Positions 8,756 to 16,464 of a stretch of DNA of 64,000 nt are shown here, piece by piece (the first letter of the stretch is position 1; every line of letters starts with the position of its first letter). The notes beneath the pieces were generated by a model that was not told where the DNA came from, did no database searches, and saw only the letters and a list, made by a program, of their open reading frames with translations. Both the position numbers and the translations under genes were made by a program. This stretch comes from Flavobacteriaceae bacterium (GTDB taxonomy: Bacteria; Bacteroidota; Bacteroidia; Flavobacteriales; Flavobacteriaceae): contig CANGIF010000003.1 in assembly GCA_947453885.1 (NCBI GenBank), forward strand, positions 62,001 through 126,000, in the 5' to 3' direction.

Positions 8756-9189
8756 TTTTTTACCATATTTTGAAGCAACATCAAATAGTCTTCTGCTTCA
8801 AGATTAACAAATCCCATTTTTCCTAAAACTTTTCCAGTTTTATCAAGCATGACTACAAGTGGAAAATTACCATCTTTATTGTACTTTTCTGCAAGCATAT
8901 TGTTGTTTTCTGTTACTTTAGGTGATAGTTGATTTGCTTTTTTCTTTGGAAAATCAGCTTTAAGTAAAACCCAACTTTTTGAGTATTTCTTTTTAAAAAG
9001 ATCCGATTGCCATACATTTTTATCAAGTTTAATACAAGGCCCACACCAGTCAGAACCAGAAAAAACCAACAAAATGGGTTTGTCTTCCAAAACCGCTTGT
9101 TCAGTTGCGTTTTCAAATTTTGTTTTCCAATCCTGAGCATTAACTAACGACAGAGTTAACAAAAAAGTGACCAAAATTATTTTTCCCAT
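8752..9189 (-). CDS. secreted thioredoxin-family protein
   Basis: 145 residues with a signal peptide (MGKIILVTFLLTLSLVNAQ) and a thioredoxin fold with the active site FSGSDWCGPCIKL. A cis-Pro segment is present (GNFPLVVML). It would act in the periplasm as a disulfide reductase or isomerase. I chose the ATG at 9189 rather than the TTG at 9213: the promoter -7 element at 9222-9229 puts the transcription start near the TTG, and the later ATG gives a clean signal peptide. First gene of the thioredoxin-ApbE-DUF4266-DUF3570 operon. A plausible job is keeping the Cys pair of the DUF4266 lipoprotein reduced (inference). Confidence 0.88.
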   Translation of the reverse strand: MGKIILVTFLLTLSLVNAQDWKTKFENATEQAVLEDKPILLVFSGSDWCGPCIKLDKNVWQSDLFKKKYSKSWVLLKADFPKKKANQLSPKVTENNNMLAEKYNKDGNFPLVVMLDKTGKVLGKMGFVNLEAEDYLMLLQNMVKK

Positions 9190-9221
9190 TGATAATGAAT
9201 TTCTATAAATCAACCGTTAAT

Positions 9222-9229
9222 CAAATATA
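9222..9229 (-). promoter_or_regulatory. -7 element of the thioredoxin-ApbE-DUF4266-DUF3570 operon
   Basis: TATATTTG on the minus strand, 33 bp before the thioredoxin ATG. The expected -33 position holds a T-rich tract rather than a clear TTG. Confidence 0.6.
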
Positions 9230-9559
9230 TTTTTTGTTTAAAAAGATAGCACTTAATAGCTATAATTTTAGAAACAACCAAAGTAAGTATAACCCTACTA
9301 GGAAAAAAAACTATATCTAAACTTTAATATAAACTTAAGAAAAAGTGCAATAATGAATAGAAATCAAAATTTTAAAAGTATAATTTTCTCTATGAAATAT
9401 TGAAAAGTGAAAAAACTTTTATACAAATCCATTTTGTGTATAATAGCTTTTTTTAAACACTTGTAAATTACTTATTCTTTGACTTTTATTAGTAATCAAG
9501 AAATTTCTTGAAAAATAATTTTTGATTGATTCAGCAGTAAAAAAACAGGAATTTGATTT
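9230..9559. other. AT-rich intergenic region without a gene
   Basis: About 330 bases between the thioredoxin operon promoter and the end of the GH3-like gene. It holds long A/T tracts and no convincing ORF, tRNA or hairpin terminator. Confidence 0.6.
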
Positions 9560-11086
9560 TTATATTACACTGCTTTTTTGCATCGCTATTAATTGTTCCA
9601 AATACGCTCTTTGGTTGGAAAGTCTAGGAATTTTGTGTTGACCGCCCAACTTGTTATTTTCCTTAAGCCAATCATAGAATAGATTTTCTCTGGCAACATT
9701 AATTTTTAATTGATTTAAGGTCATGTTGTTGTAGCGTTTGGCTTCGTAATCAGAGTTTACAGATTGTAGTGTCTCGTCTAAAACTTTTTGAAATGCAGCT
9801 ATGCTTTTTGGGTACTTTTTAAACTCTATCATCCACTCGTGTGCTCCTTTTTCTTTGCCAACCATAAAGACAGGTGCAACAGTGTAATCTTTTACTTCAC
9901 ACTCTAAAATATGACACGCTTTTGCCAAAGCTTTATCAGTATTTTCAATCATTAATTCTTCACCAAAAACATTTATGTGGTGTTTTGTGCGTCCCGTAAC
10001 CCTTATTCTGTAGGGACTTAAAGAGGTAAACCTAACCGTATCGCCAACCAAATATCGCCATAATCCGCCATTTGTTGTCAATACAATTGCATAGTTTTTA
10101 TACAATTCAACATCCGCTAATCTAATTGCTATCTGATTTTTAGTTTCAAAGGTTTCCATTGGAATAAATTCATAGAAAATGCCGTAATCAAGCATTAAAA
10201 GTAAATCACTGGAATTATTTAAATCTTGAATAGCAAAAAATCCTTCTGATGCGTTGTAAATTTCGTAGTATTTAAAATTATTTTTAGGAAGCATTTTATG
10301 GTATTGATCGCGATAAGGATCAAAACTTACTCCTCCATGAAAATAAACCTCCAAATTGGGCCATACTTCTATTAGATTTTCTTTGCCCGTTTCTTGCAAA
10401 ACTTTGTTCAAAAGGACCAACATCCAAGATGGTACTCCAGCAAAACTTGTAACATTTTCGTTTCTAACTTGATTAATAATAGCAGGTATTTTAGCCTCCC
10501 AATCACTCATTAATGATATTTTGTTGTTTGGAGTACTACTGAATTCGGCCCAAATTGGCATATTTTCAATTAAAATTGCTGATAAATCGCCAAAGAATGT
10601 ATTGTTGTTTTCATAAATTTGAGAACTTCCGCCCAATCGAAGACTTTTGCCTAAAAACAATTCGGAATTTTCATTATTGTTTAAGTATAAACAAAGTAAA
10701 TCTTTACTTCCTTTGTAATGACAATTTTCCAAAGCTTCGTTACTAACTGGAATAAATTTGCTTTTAGCATTAGTTGTTCCACTTGATTTTGCGAACCATT
10801 TTATAGGAGCTTCCCACAAAACATTTTGCTCGCCTTTTCTTGTTCTGTCAATAAATGGTTCTAAATCTTCGTAAGTTGAAATTGGTATTCTTGCTATAAA
10901 ATGTTCATACGATTTGATGGAATTATATTCGTGTATTTTTCCAATAACTGTATTCTCTGCAGCTCTAATTAAATTCATTAGCAACTCATCTTGAACTTCG
11001 TTAGGGTATTTTAAAAACAATTCAATTTGATGAATTCGTTGCTTCAAAAACCATGATGCAATAGAATTAATAATTGGATAAGGCAT
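9560..11086 (-). CDS. GH3-family acyl-adenylating enzyme
   Basis: 508 residues resembling the plant GH3/JAR1 family, which adenylates carboxylic acids and transfers them to amino acids. Bacterial members are uncharacterised in most genomes. The ATP-binding motif is KSSGTTNAKSKFIPVS near residue 105. Further family signatures are YYEIYNASEGFFAIQ and LVGDTVRF, followed by a C-terminal lid region (RTKHHINVFGEEL). No signal peptide. It is divergent from the DUF2797 gene with an 85-bp shared promoter region. Acid and amine substrates are unknown. Confidence 0.88.
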   Translation of the reverse strand: MPYPIINSIASWFLKQRIHQIELFLKYPNEVQDELLMNLIRAAENTVIGKIHEYNSIKSYEHFIARIPISTYEDLEPFIDRTRKGEQNVLWEAPIKWFAKSSGTTNAKSKFIPVSNEALENCHYKGSKDLLCLYLNNNENSELFLGKSLRLGGSSQIYENNNTFFGDLSAILIENMPIWAEFSSTPNNKISLMSDWEAKIPAIINQVRNENVTSFAGVPSWMLVLLNKVLQETGKENLIEVWPNLEVYFHGGVSFDPYRDQYHKMLPKNNFKYYEIYNASEGFFAIQDLNNSSDLLLMLDYGIFYEFIPMETFETKNQIAIRLADVELYKNYAIVLTTNGGLWRYLVGDTVRFTSLSPYRIRVTGRTKHHINVFGEELMIENTDKALAKACHILECEVKDYTVAPVFMVGKEKGAHEWMIEFKKYPKSIAAFQKVLDETLQSVNSDYEAKRYNNMTLNQLKINVARENLFYDWLKENNKLGGQHKIPRLSNQRAYLEQLIAMQKSSVI

Positions 11087-11171
11087 TTTTTACTGGTTGA
11101 ATTATGAGTTGTGCATTTTGAATTATAACTTTACCAAAAATAGAAAAAAATAGTTTAATAGTTTATAAAAA

Positions 11172-11969
11172 ATGATTTATCAAGGTGTACTTACAAAAAT
11201 GCAAACAGAAATGAGCAATCCGATTGCATATTATTTGATTTTTGAATCCAGTTTTTTACACGTAAATCAACTTCTGGGACGCGAAATTTCAATTGAATTC
11301 AAAGGTTATCAATGTTTAAATTGCCACAAAAAGAAAAAAATATTCCGACAAGGTTTTTGCTTTGATTGCTTTACATCTAGTGCATCAGCAGGTGATTGGA
11401 TTATGAGACCCGAATTAAGCACTGCTCATTTAGGAATTGCTGACCGGGATTTAGATTACGAGGAAAAAGTACAACTCCAACCACACATAGTCTATTTTGC
11501 TTTATCAAGTGAGGTAAAAGTTGGTGTTACCCGAAAAACCCAAGTGCCAACCCGATGGATTGATCAAGGAGCTGTCCAAGCGCTTTCAATTGTAGAGGTT
11601 CCAAATAGGTATTTAGCTGGAATTACTGAAGTTGCCTTAAAAAAAATATATGCCGATAAAACCAACTGGCAAAAAATGCTTAAAAACCAAATTGAGCCAG
11701 CCGATCTGATAAAAGAAAAACAAAGTTTAAAATATATTATTCCAAAAGAAGTTCAGAATTTCTATAATCCAGACAACAATCAATTATGGGAGATACATTA
11801 TCCTGTTTTACACTATCCTAAAAAAGTTACTAGTTTAAATCTTGAAAAAGTAGTGCAGTTTCAAGGTAAACTAATTGGAATTAAAGGTCAATATTTAATT
11901 TTTGATGATGGAACAGTATTTAATGTCCGAAACGCAGAAGGCTTAGAAGTTCTAATCAACTTGTTGTAA
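11172..11969 (+). CDS. DUF2797 zinc-ribbon protein
   Basis: 265 residues assigned to DUF2797. A four-Cys zinc-binding motif (CLNCHKKKK...FCFDCF) lies near residue 50. It is followed by the family core, with VYFALSSEVKVGVTRKTQVPTRWIDQGA and a conserved NRYLAGITEVALK segment. The VGVT...RWIDQGA segment resembles GIY-YIG-type folds, so nucleic-acid binding is possible, but no activity is established that I can name. Transcribed divergently from the GH3-like gene. Confidence 0.82.
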   Translation: MIYQGVLTKMQTEMSNPIAYYLIFESSFLHVNQLLGREISIEFKGYQCLNCHKKKKIFRQGFCFDCFTSSASAGDWIMRPELSTAHLGIADRDLDYEEKVQLQPHIVYFALSSEVKVGVTRKTQVPTRWIDQGAVQALSIVEVPNRYLAGITEVALKKIYADKTNWQKMLKNQIEPADLIKEKQSLKYIIPKEVQNFYNPDNNQLWEIHYPVLHYPKKVTSLNLEKVVQFQGKLIGIKGQYLIFDDGTVFNVRNAEGLEVLINLL

Positions 11970-12046
11970 CCTTTTTGTTTGACTAATTAAAACCATAAGC
12001 TAAATGTTTTAACACTAGTTTAATGCGTGTTTTTTCGTTTGTTAAG

Positions 12047-12054
12047 TATCTTTA
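12047..12054 (+). promoter_or_regulatory. near-consensus -7 element (TATCTTTA)
   Basis: TATCTTTA differs from TAnnTTTG only in the last base and lies 11 bp before the ATG at 12065. It argues against the upstream ATG at 12023. Confidence 0.4.
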
Positions 12055-12064
12055 CAAAAAAAAC

Positions 12065-12661
12065 ATGAAAAAAATTGGAATTCTTTTGTTGATTTTTAGT
12101 GGTTTTATAGGTTTGTTAAATCAAGCACAAAGCACAAAATCAGCACCTAATAAGCAAATTAAAAAACTTCAAAACATGCAAAAACAAACTATTTATCAAT
12201 TTAAGGTAGAGGATTTACAAGGCAAGAGTTTTGATTTTGCCGATTTGAAAGGTAAAAAAATCATGATTGTAAACACAGCTTCAAAATGCGGTTTAACTCC
12301 ACAATATAAAGATTTGGAAGTTTTATACAAAAAATACAAATCGAAAAATTTTGTAATTATTGGATTTCCAGCAAATAATTTTGCATCACAAGAGCCTGGT
12401 ACGAATAAAGAAATTGAAACTTTTTGTTTAAAAAATTATGGTGTTACTTTTCCTATGATGGGTAAAGTTTCCGTTAAAGGAACAGATATTTGTGCTGTAT
12501 ACCAATTTTTAACACAAAAATCTAAAAATGGACTTCAGGATAGTAATGTAGAATGGAATTTTCAAAAGTATTTACTAAATGAAAAAGGCGAACTTGAAAA
12601 AATTGTAAAACCTCAAACAACTCCACTTGATAGTGAAATTGTAAAATGGATTGAAAAATAA
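12065..12661 (+). CDS. glutathione peroxidase-family protein, exported
   Basis: 198 residues with an N-terminal hydrophobic signal (MKKIGILLLIFSGFIGLLNQAQS), then a complete GPx domain. The peroxidatic Cys is in NTASKCGLTPQY, the catalytic Gln in FASQEPG, and the Trp-Asn pair in VEWNFQKYL, giving the Cys-Gln-Trp-Asn tetrad. It reduces hydroperoxides; Cys-type bacterial members usually use thioredoxin rather than glutathione. I chose the ATG at 12065 because an in-frame ATG at 12023 precedes the likely promoter element. The signal suggests a periplasmic, possibly membrane-anchored enzyme. An inverted repeat terminator lies 95 bp downstream. Confidence 0.9.
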   Translation: MKKIGILLLIFSGFIGLLNQAQSTKSAPNKQIKKLQNMQKQTIYQFKVEDLQGKSFDFADLKGKKIMIVNTASKCGLTPQYKDLEVLYKKYKSKNFVIIGFPANNFASQEPGTNKEIETFCLKNYGVTFPMMGKVSVKGTDICAVYQFLTQKSKNGLQDSNVEWNFQKYLLNEKGELEKIVKPQTTPLDSEIVKWIEK

Positions 12662-12756
12662 GCTCATTAGTCGATAAGATTAAATGCAATCCGATTTTTA
12701 GTTGATCACTTTTACGAAAAAGAGACAGTTAGTACAAACTTTTTAAATACTTGTTT

Positions 12757-12793
12757 GGGTTGCAAAAATAAACTACTTTTGCAACCCAATTTT
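12757..12793 (+). terminator. hairpin terminator of the peroxidase gene overlapping the tig promoter
   Basis: A perfect 11-bp inverted repeat (GGGTTGCAAAA/TTTTGCAACCC, 9-nt loop) is followed by a T-rich stretch. The right half contains the -7 element of tig. Confidence 0.7.
12774..12781 (+). promoter_or_regulatory. -7 element of tig (TACTTTTG) with -33 TTG at 12751-12753
   Basis: TACTTTTG matches TAnnTTTG. A TTG lies 20 bp upstream at 12751-12753. The start codon of tig is 34 bp beyond the element. The -7 element lies inside the right arm of the terminator hairpin. Confidence 0.65.
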
Positions 12794-12814
12794 ATTATAT
12801 AATTAAAGACAAAA

Positions 12815-14140
12815 ATGGATATTAAAAGAGTAGCAATAGACGCTGTGAATGAAGTGATTGTAATGACTGTGGTTCACATGGATTACAAAGGTCAAGTTCA
12901 AAAAAGATTAAATGAAAAAATGCCTTTAGCTACTGTTAAAGGATTTAGAAAAGGACAAGTTCCTATGGCTTTGGTTGAAAAGCAATATGGAAAAGCAATC
13001 AAAATTGAAGAAATAAATAAAGTGGTAGCTTTAGCATTGGAACGTTATTTAGCTTCTGAACGCCTAAATATGTTAGGTTCTCCGCTTCCAAAATTCAATG
13101 ATTCCTTTTCTTGGGATAACGAAGAATTAATTTTTGAATATGAAATTGGATTGGTTCCATCGTTTGAAATAAATTTAGACGCTCCAAATTCAATAATCAA
13201 ATATGATATTAAAGCTGATGATAAGTTAATAGACGAACAAGTTGTTAGAATTCAAAAACAATTTGGAAATGCTGTTCCTCAAGAAACAGTTGCAGCTGGC
13301 TACGAACTAACGGGTACTTTTACAAACAAAGAAAATAACATTAACAACACAACTACTATTACTTTAGACATCTTTAAAGATAAAGAAGTAGCAGCACAAT
13401 TTATTGGAAAAAAAGCTGGAGATGTAGTTACGCTTAACACAAAAGGACTTTTTGAAGACGATCATCAGTTAATGGATTTTCTAAAAGTAGCTCATGAAGC
13501 AGTTCACGGATTAGACATTTCTGTTGATTTTACAATAGAAAGTGTTAATGCAATTGAAATGGCGGAATTGAACCAAGAGCTTTTTAACAAACTTTTCGGC
13601 GAAGGAACAATTGCAACTTTAGACGAATTAAAAGCAAAAATAAAAGAAGATGCTGAGGCGCAATTCGCACAACAATCTGAGCGTAAATTAATGGACGACG
13701 TTGTTGGATTTTTAATAGAAAGTACCAAATTTGATTTACCTAAAGAGTTTTTAGTAAAATGGTTGCAAAAAAACGGCAAAAAAGAACTTACAATTGAAGA
13801 AGCGGAAATTGAATATCTTAAATCAGAAAATGGTTTACGTTTTCAATTAATTGAAGGAAAAGCATTATCACAAAATAATATTCAAGTAAATTTTGAAGAT
13901 TTAAAAGCTTTTACAACAACTTCTATTCGTCAACAAATGGCACAATTTGGACAATTAAATCCAACGCCAGAAGAAGTAGAAGGAATTGTAGCAAGAGTAT
14001 TGTCCAATCAGGAAGAGGTTAAACGTTTGTCTGAACAAGTTGTAGCAGAAAAAATGTTGCAATTGTTTAAAGAAAAAGCAAAACCTACTACAAAAGAGGT
14101 TACTTACGACCAATTTGTAAAAGAATTGTACGGAGAGTAA
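12815..14140 (+). CDS. tig: trigger factor (ribosome-associated chaperone)
   Basis: 441 residues, normal for a Bacteroidetes trigger factor. The ribosome-binding N domain has the signature VKGFRKGQVPMALVEKQYG near residue 42, which docks at the peptide exit tunnel. The middle FKBP-like domain (about residues 145-250) is recognisable (TFTNKEN to IGKKAGDV) but divergent, so prolyl isomerase activity may be weak. The long helical C-terminal substrate cradle follows. Cytoplasmic. It directly precedes clpP and clpX, the widespread tig-clpP-clpX arrangement linking folding and proteolysis. Confidence 0.95.
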   Translation: MDIKRVAIDAVNEVIVMTVVHMDYKGQVQKRLNEKMPLATVKGFRKGQVPMALVEKQYGKAIKIEEINKVVALALERYLASERLNMLGSPLPKFNDSFSWDNEELIFEYEIGLVPSFEINLDAPNSIIKYDIKADDKLIDEQVVRIQKQFGNAVPQETVAAGYELTGTFTNKENNINNTTTITLDIFKDKEVAAQFIGKKAGDVVTLNTKGLFEDDHQLMDFLKVAHEAVHGLDISVDFTIESVNAIEMAELNQELFNKLFGEGTIATLDELKAKIKEDAEAQFAQQSERKLMDDVVGFLIESTKFDLPKEFLVKWLQKNGKKELTIEEAEIEYLKSENGLRFQLIEGKALSQNNIQVNFEDLKAFTTTSIRQQMAQFGQLNPTPEEVEGIVARVLSNQEEVKRLSEQVVAEKMLQLFKEKAKPTTKEVTYDQFVKELYGE

Positions 14141-14156
14141 ATTCAATAAAATTGAT

Positions 14157-14164
14157 TATATTTG
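14157..14164 (+). promoter_or_regulatory. -7-like element (TATATTTG) before clpP
   Basis: TATATTTG lies directly upstream of the tig terminator hairpin and 83 bp before clpP. A transcript from here would have to pass that hairpin, so it may be an attenuated clpP promoter or a chance match. Confidence 0.35.
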
Positions 14165-14191
14165 AGCGTCAAATTTATTTGGCGCTTTTTG
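14165..14191 (+). terminator. hairpin terminator after tig
   Basis: AGCGTCAAAT pairs with ATTTGGCGCT, giving a small loop followed by TTTTTG. It lies 25 bp after the tig stop. Confidence 0.6.
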
Positions 14192-14246
14192 TTTTTAAAA
14201 ACAGAAATTAAAACACTAATTAGTAAAATTTATACCAACTTGTAAA

Positions 14247-14918
14247 ATGAACTACGGAAAAGAATTTAAAAAATTTGCTACACAACACAGAGGTGTTAAC
14301 AGTTTGTATTTCGACAAAATTGTTGGAAGTATGACGCCAAAGGGAATGACTCCTTATATTATTGAAGAACGCCAATTGAACATTTCACAATTAGATGTTT
14401 TTTCTCGATTAATGATGGATCGAATTATTTTTCTTGGAACAGGAATTGATGATCAAATTGCAAACATCGTTCAAGCCCAATTGTTGTTTTTAGAAAGCGC
14501 AGACGCTTCAAAAGACATTCAAATTTACCTTAATTCACCTGGCGGAAGTGTATATGCAGGCTTGGGAATTTATGACACAATGCAGTACATAAAACCTGAT
14601 GTTGCAACTATTTGTACTGGAATGGCTGCCTCAATGGGAGCAGTGCTATTATGTGCTGGTGCAGCAGGAAAACGTTCAGCACTTCCTCATTCAAGAGTTA
14701 TGATTCACCAACCTTCTGGAGGCGCACAAGGTGTTGCTACTGATATGGAAATCAATTTAAGAGAAATGTTAAAACTGAAAGATGAATTATACGAAATCAT
14801 TTCAAGACATTCAGGACAACCTTTTGAAAGAGTACATAAAGACAGCGAACGCGACTATTGGATGATAGCTGACGAAGCTAAAGAATACGGAATGATAGAT
14901 GAAGTTTTAAGAAGATAA
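14247..14918 (+). CDS. clpP: ATP-dependent Clp protease proteolytic subunit
   Basis: 223 residues. The serine protease triad is visible: Ser in TGMAASMGAVLL, His in SRVMIHQPSGG, and the Asp in the ERDYWMIADEAKEYG segment. The N-terminal region (ISQLDVFSRLMMDRIIFLG) and the oligomerisation handle match the family. It assembles into tetradecamers capped by ClpX, encoded 77 bp downstream. The spacer to clpX contains short repeated CTACC-type motifs. An N-terminal extension of about 50 residues precedes the usual core, as often seen in Flavobacteria. Confidence 0.96.
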   Translation: MNYGKEFKKFATQHRGVNSLYFDKIVGSMTPKGMTPYIIEERQLNISQLDVFSRLMMDRIIFLGTGIDDQIANIVQAQLLFLESADASKDIQIYLNSPGGSVYAGLGIYDTMQYIKPDVATICTGMAASMGAVLLCAGAAGKRSALPHSRVMIHQPSGGAQGVATDMEINLREMLKLKDELYEIISRHSGQPFERVHKDSERDYWMIADEAKEYGMIDEVLRR

Positions 14919-14995
14919 TAAAAGGTAGAACGTTTTTAGGCGGAAGGTTTTCGTTGACCTACCTCCTACTATCTGTCACCTACCACCTATAAAAA

Positions 14996-16228
14996 ATGGC
15001 AAAACAAAATTTAGAATGTTCCTTTTGTGGAAGGAAAAAATCAGAAACCAATTTATTAATTGCAGGAATAAATTCACACATTTGCGACAAATGTATTGAG
15101 CAAGCTCACGGCATTGTTTTAGAAGAAATCAAAACATCGTCGAATACAAAGCAAGTTTCAGATTTAGTCCTATTAAAACCTAAAGAAATCCGAGCTTTTT
15201 TAGATCAATACGTAATTGGGCAAGACCAAACCAAAAAAGTCATGTCGGTAGCGGTTTACAATCATTACAAACGATTGATGCAACAGCAACTAAATGATGA
15301 CGTTGAAATTGAAAAAAGCAACATCATTATGGTTGGTCAAACAGGAACAGGCAAAACACTAGTTGCTAAAACTATTGCAAAAATGCTTGAAGTTCCATTG
15401 GCAATAGTGGATGCCACCGTTTTGACAGAAGCTGGCTATGTTGGTGAAGATGTTGAAAGTATTTTAACTCGATTATTACAAGCTGCTGATTACGATGTTA
15501 CTAAAGCAGAAAGAGGCATCGTTTTTATTGACGAAATAGACAAAATTGCTCGTAAAAGTGATAATCCATCCATAACACGAGATGTTTCTGGCGAAGGGGT
15601 GCAGCAAGCTTTGTTGAAATTATTAGAAGGAACTATCGTAAACGTGCCACCAAAAGGAGGTAGAAAACACCCAGACCAAAAGTTTGTAGAGGTAAACACA
15701 CAAAACATCTTGTTTATTGCAGGAGGTGCTTTTGATGGTATTGAACGAATCATTTCAAAACGATTGAACAGAACAGCAGTAGGCTATGCTACTTCCAGAA
15801 ATGTGGACAATATTGACAAAGACAATTTATTGCAATACGTTATCCCTAAAGACATCAAAGATTTTGGCTTAATTCCTGAAATAATCGGTCGTTTACCCGT
15901 GTTAACCCACATGGATCCTCTGGATAGAGAAACGCTACGTTCCATTTTAACAGAACCTAAAAATGCGCTTATAAAGCAATATGAAAAATTATTTGCAATG
16001 GACGAAGTAACGTTTACTGTTACAGACGAAGCTTTAGATTATATTGTTGACAAAGCATTAGAATACAAACTGGGAGCTCGAGGATTGCGCTCATTGTGTG
16101 AAGCAATTTTAACAGATGCTATGTATGAATTACCAAGTTCAGACACTAAAATTCTTGAAATTGATAAAGAATATGCGGAACATACATTGAATAAAAACTT
16201 ATTAAAACGATTGGAACTTGCTTCCTAA
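14996..16228 (+). CDS. clpX: ATP-dependent Clp protease ATP-binding subunit ClpX
   Basis: 410 residues. The N-terminal C4 zinc-binding domain (CSFCGRKK...HICDKC) is followed by the AAA+ module with Walker A GQTGTGKT, Walker [12 protein letters not shown], arginine-finger region GRLPVLTHM and sensor 2 GARGLRS. The pore loop GYVGED is present. The ClpP-binding IGF-type loop falls in the ALLKLLEGT to QKFVEVNTQ stretch but is not a textbook IGF. Unfolds substrates for ClpP, encoded immediately upstream. A strong terminator follows. Confidence 0.96.
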   Translation: MAKQNLECSFCGRKKSETNLLIAGINSHICDKCIEQAHGIVLEEIKTSSNTKQVSDLVLLKPKEIRAFLDQYVIGQDQTKKVMSVAVYNHYKRLMQQQLNDDVEIEKSNIIMVGQTGTGKTLVAKTIAKMLEVPLAIVDATVLTEAGYVGEDVESILTRLLQAADYDVTKAERGIVFIDEIDKIARKSDNPSITRDVSGEGVQQALLKLLEGTIVNVPPKGGRKHPDQKFVEVNTQNILFIAGGAFDGIERIISKRLNRTAVGYATSRNVDNIDKDNLLQYVIPKDIKDFGLIPEIIGRLPVLTHMDPLDRETLRSILTEPKNALIKQYEKLFAMDEVTFTVTDEALDYIVDKALEYKLGARGLRSLCEAILTDAMYELPSSDTKILEIDKEYAEHTLNKNLLKRLELAS

Positions 16229-16241
16229 ATTCGTGCATTAA

Positions 16242-16292
16242 AAACAAATAAAGCTCAAAATCGTAATTGTTTTGAGCTTTATTTGTTTTTTA
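16242..16292 (+). terminator. strong terminator after clpX
   Basis: A nearly 20-bp stem (AAACAAATAAAGCTCAAAA with its complement) surrounds a short loop and ends in a T run. It lies 14 bp after the clpX stop. Confidence 0.9.
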
Positions 16293-16326
16293 AAAATGAC
16301 CTCTTAATTGAACGTTCTTTTTAAAC

Positions 16327-16372
16327 AAAAACCCCTTCCAACTCCATAATGGAATGAAAGGGGGTTTTTTTT
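16327..16372. terminator. bidirectional terminator of the LamG/LRR gene
   Basis: The hairpin AAAACCCCTT...AAGGGGGTTTT is flanked by A and T runs on both sides. The same CCCCTT/CTCCAT/ATGGA hairpin recurs at 21266-21311, and a related one at 53872-53913. It is the 3' end of a repeated T9SS gene cassette. Confidence 0.8.
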
Positions 16373-16373
16373 G

Positions 16374-16463
16374 AGTTTAGAGTTTTTAGTTTTGAATTAG
16401 GAATTTGAAACATACTAAAGAGCTGCAACTAAAAACTCATAATTCAAAACTGATAACTTTAAG
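16374..16463 (-). repeat. shared 3' flank of the T9SS genes
   Basis: Short motifs of the type AAAACTCATAATTCAAAAC alternate here. Closely similar text occurs at 21312-21403, 49291-49375 and 53795-53871, each just after a T9SS C-terminal domain or its remnant. Confidence 0.75.
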
Positions 16464-16464
16464 T

